The position numbers and the translations under genes were made by a program. DNA of 6,591 bases from an uncultured Opitutaceae bacterium (GTDB taxonomy: Bacteria > Verrucomicrobiota > Verrucomicrobiia > Opitutales > Opitutaceae), in NCBI GenBank assembly GCA_937902865.1, contig CALFNJ010000250.1:1-6591 (forward strand), read 5' to 3'. The notes beneath the pieces are model-generated. The model did no database searches. It saw nothing but the letters and a program-made list of their open reading frames with translations, and had not been told where the DNA came from. Each line of letters starts with the position of its first letter. Within the stretch, counting starts at the first letter, position 1. Shown here one piece after another: positions 6,297-6,591 of the stretch.

Positions 6297-6591
6297 ATGC
6301 CCGCCGCGAACCTGCAACGTCTCCTCGAGGAAGCGCTGGCCGAGCACCGGGCCGGCCGCCTGCCGGCGGCGGAAAAAAAGTACGCCCAGGTGCGCCGCGC
6401 CGCGCCCGGCAGTTTCGATGCTTTTCATCTCTCCGGTTTTCTCGCCCTGCAGGAAAAGCGCCTGGCGGATGCGCTCGGCCTGCTGCAGCGCGCGCGCCAG
6501 CTCAACCCGCGCTCTGCCCTCTGCGCTCTGCGGCTCGCCCATGCGCTGAAGACCATGGGCCGCCTGGCCGAAGCGCTCGAGGCGGCGCAGG
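6297..6591 (+). CDS. TPR protein, probable third GT41 copy (N-terminal 98 residues, cut by window end)
   Basis: An ATG four bases after the copy 2 stop opens a frame that runs off the window. Its 98 visible residues begin MPAANLQRLLEEALAEHRAG, matching the starts of copies 1 and 2. The TPR register is the same: Pro at 37 and 71, the FHLSG motif at about 43-47 where the others have LHLSG, and a third TPR begun at residue 72. No catalytic domain is in view, so the GT41 assignment rests on homology and array position. It could instead be a TPR-only relative. It has Lys27 and Lys28 and a Ser-Phe at 39-40 not shared with its neighbours, so it is a diverged copy and not a recent exact duplicate. 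The short gap implies co-transcription and probably translational coupling with copy 2. Confidence 0.9.
   Translation, partial: MPAANLQRLLEEALAEHRAGRLPAAEKKYAQVRRAAPGSFDAFHLSGFLALQEKRLADALGLLQRARQLNPRSALCALRLAHALKTMGRLAEALEAAQ

Overview
The window is a GC-rich chromosomal segment from a free-living bacterium. My best guess is Verrucomicrobiota, close to Opitutaceae. This is an inference from the style of the sequence: long TPR glycosyltransferases, an HDFNN-type histidine kinase, an HDOD protein, palindromic repeats with GTAGGGCGA ends, and no Shine-Dalgarno sequences at any start. There is no rRNA or marker gene here to confirm it.

Layout. The left third is on the minus strand. It holds the N-terminal 325 residues of a two-PAS sensor histidine kinase (1-975, cut by the window start) and, upstream of it in transcription order, a 310-residue HDOD signalling protein (1205-2137). 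The 229 bp between them is largely a nested inverted repeat (1040-1196): a perfect 26-bp outer inverted repeat around a separate 53-bp GTAGGGCGA palindrome. The 358-bp divergent intergenic region (2138-2495) carries a second large palindrome (2234-2326), whose arms are built from a 9-nt period.

The right two thirds is on the plus strand and is a head-to-tail array of three paralogous genes at a spacing of about 1.9 kb: 2496-4388, 4400-6292, and 6297 to beyond the window end. The two complete genes each encode 630 residues: six 34-residue TPR units followed by a GT41 (OGT/SPINDLY-type) glycosyltransferase domain. The third copy is seen only as its first 98 residues, in the same TPR register. 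Gaps of 11 and 4 bp suggest one transcript.

How the genes may work together. The array probably supplies protein O-glycosyltransferases with related but diverged specificity. The minus-strand pair looks like an independent signalling unit. No gene in the window identifies the acceptor proteins, so the pathway served by the array is not resolved here. The most notable points are the tandem GT41 array, the differences between its members near the predicted catalytic region, and the two large palindromic elements, one of which creates a false N-terminal extension on the HDOD gene.
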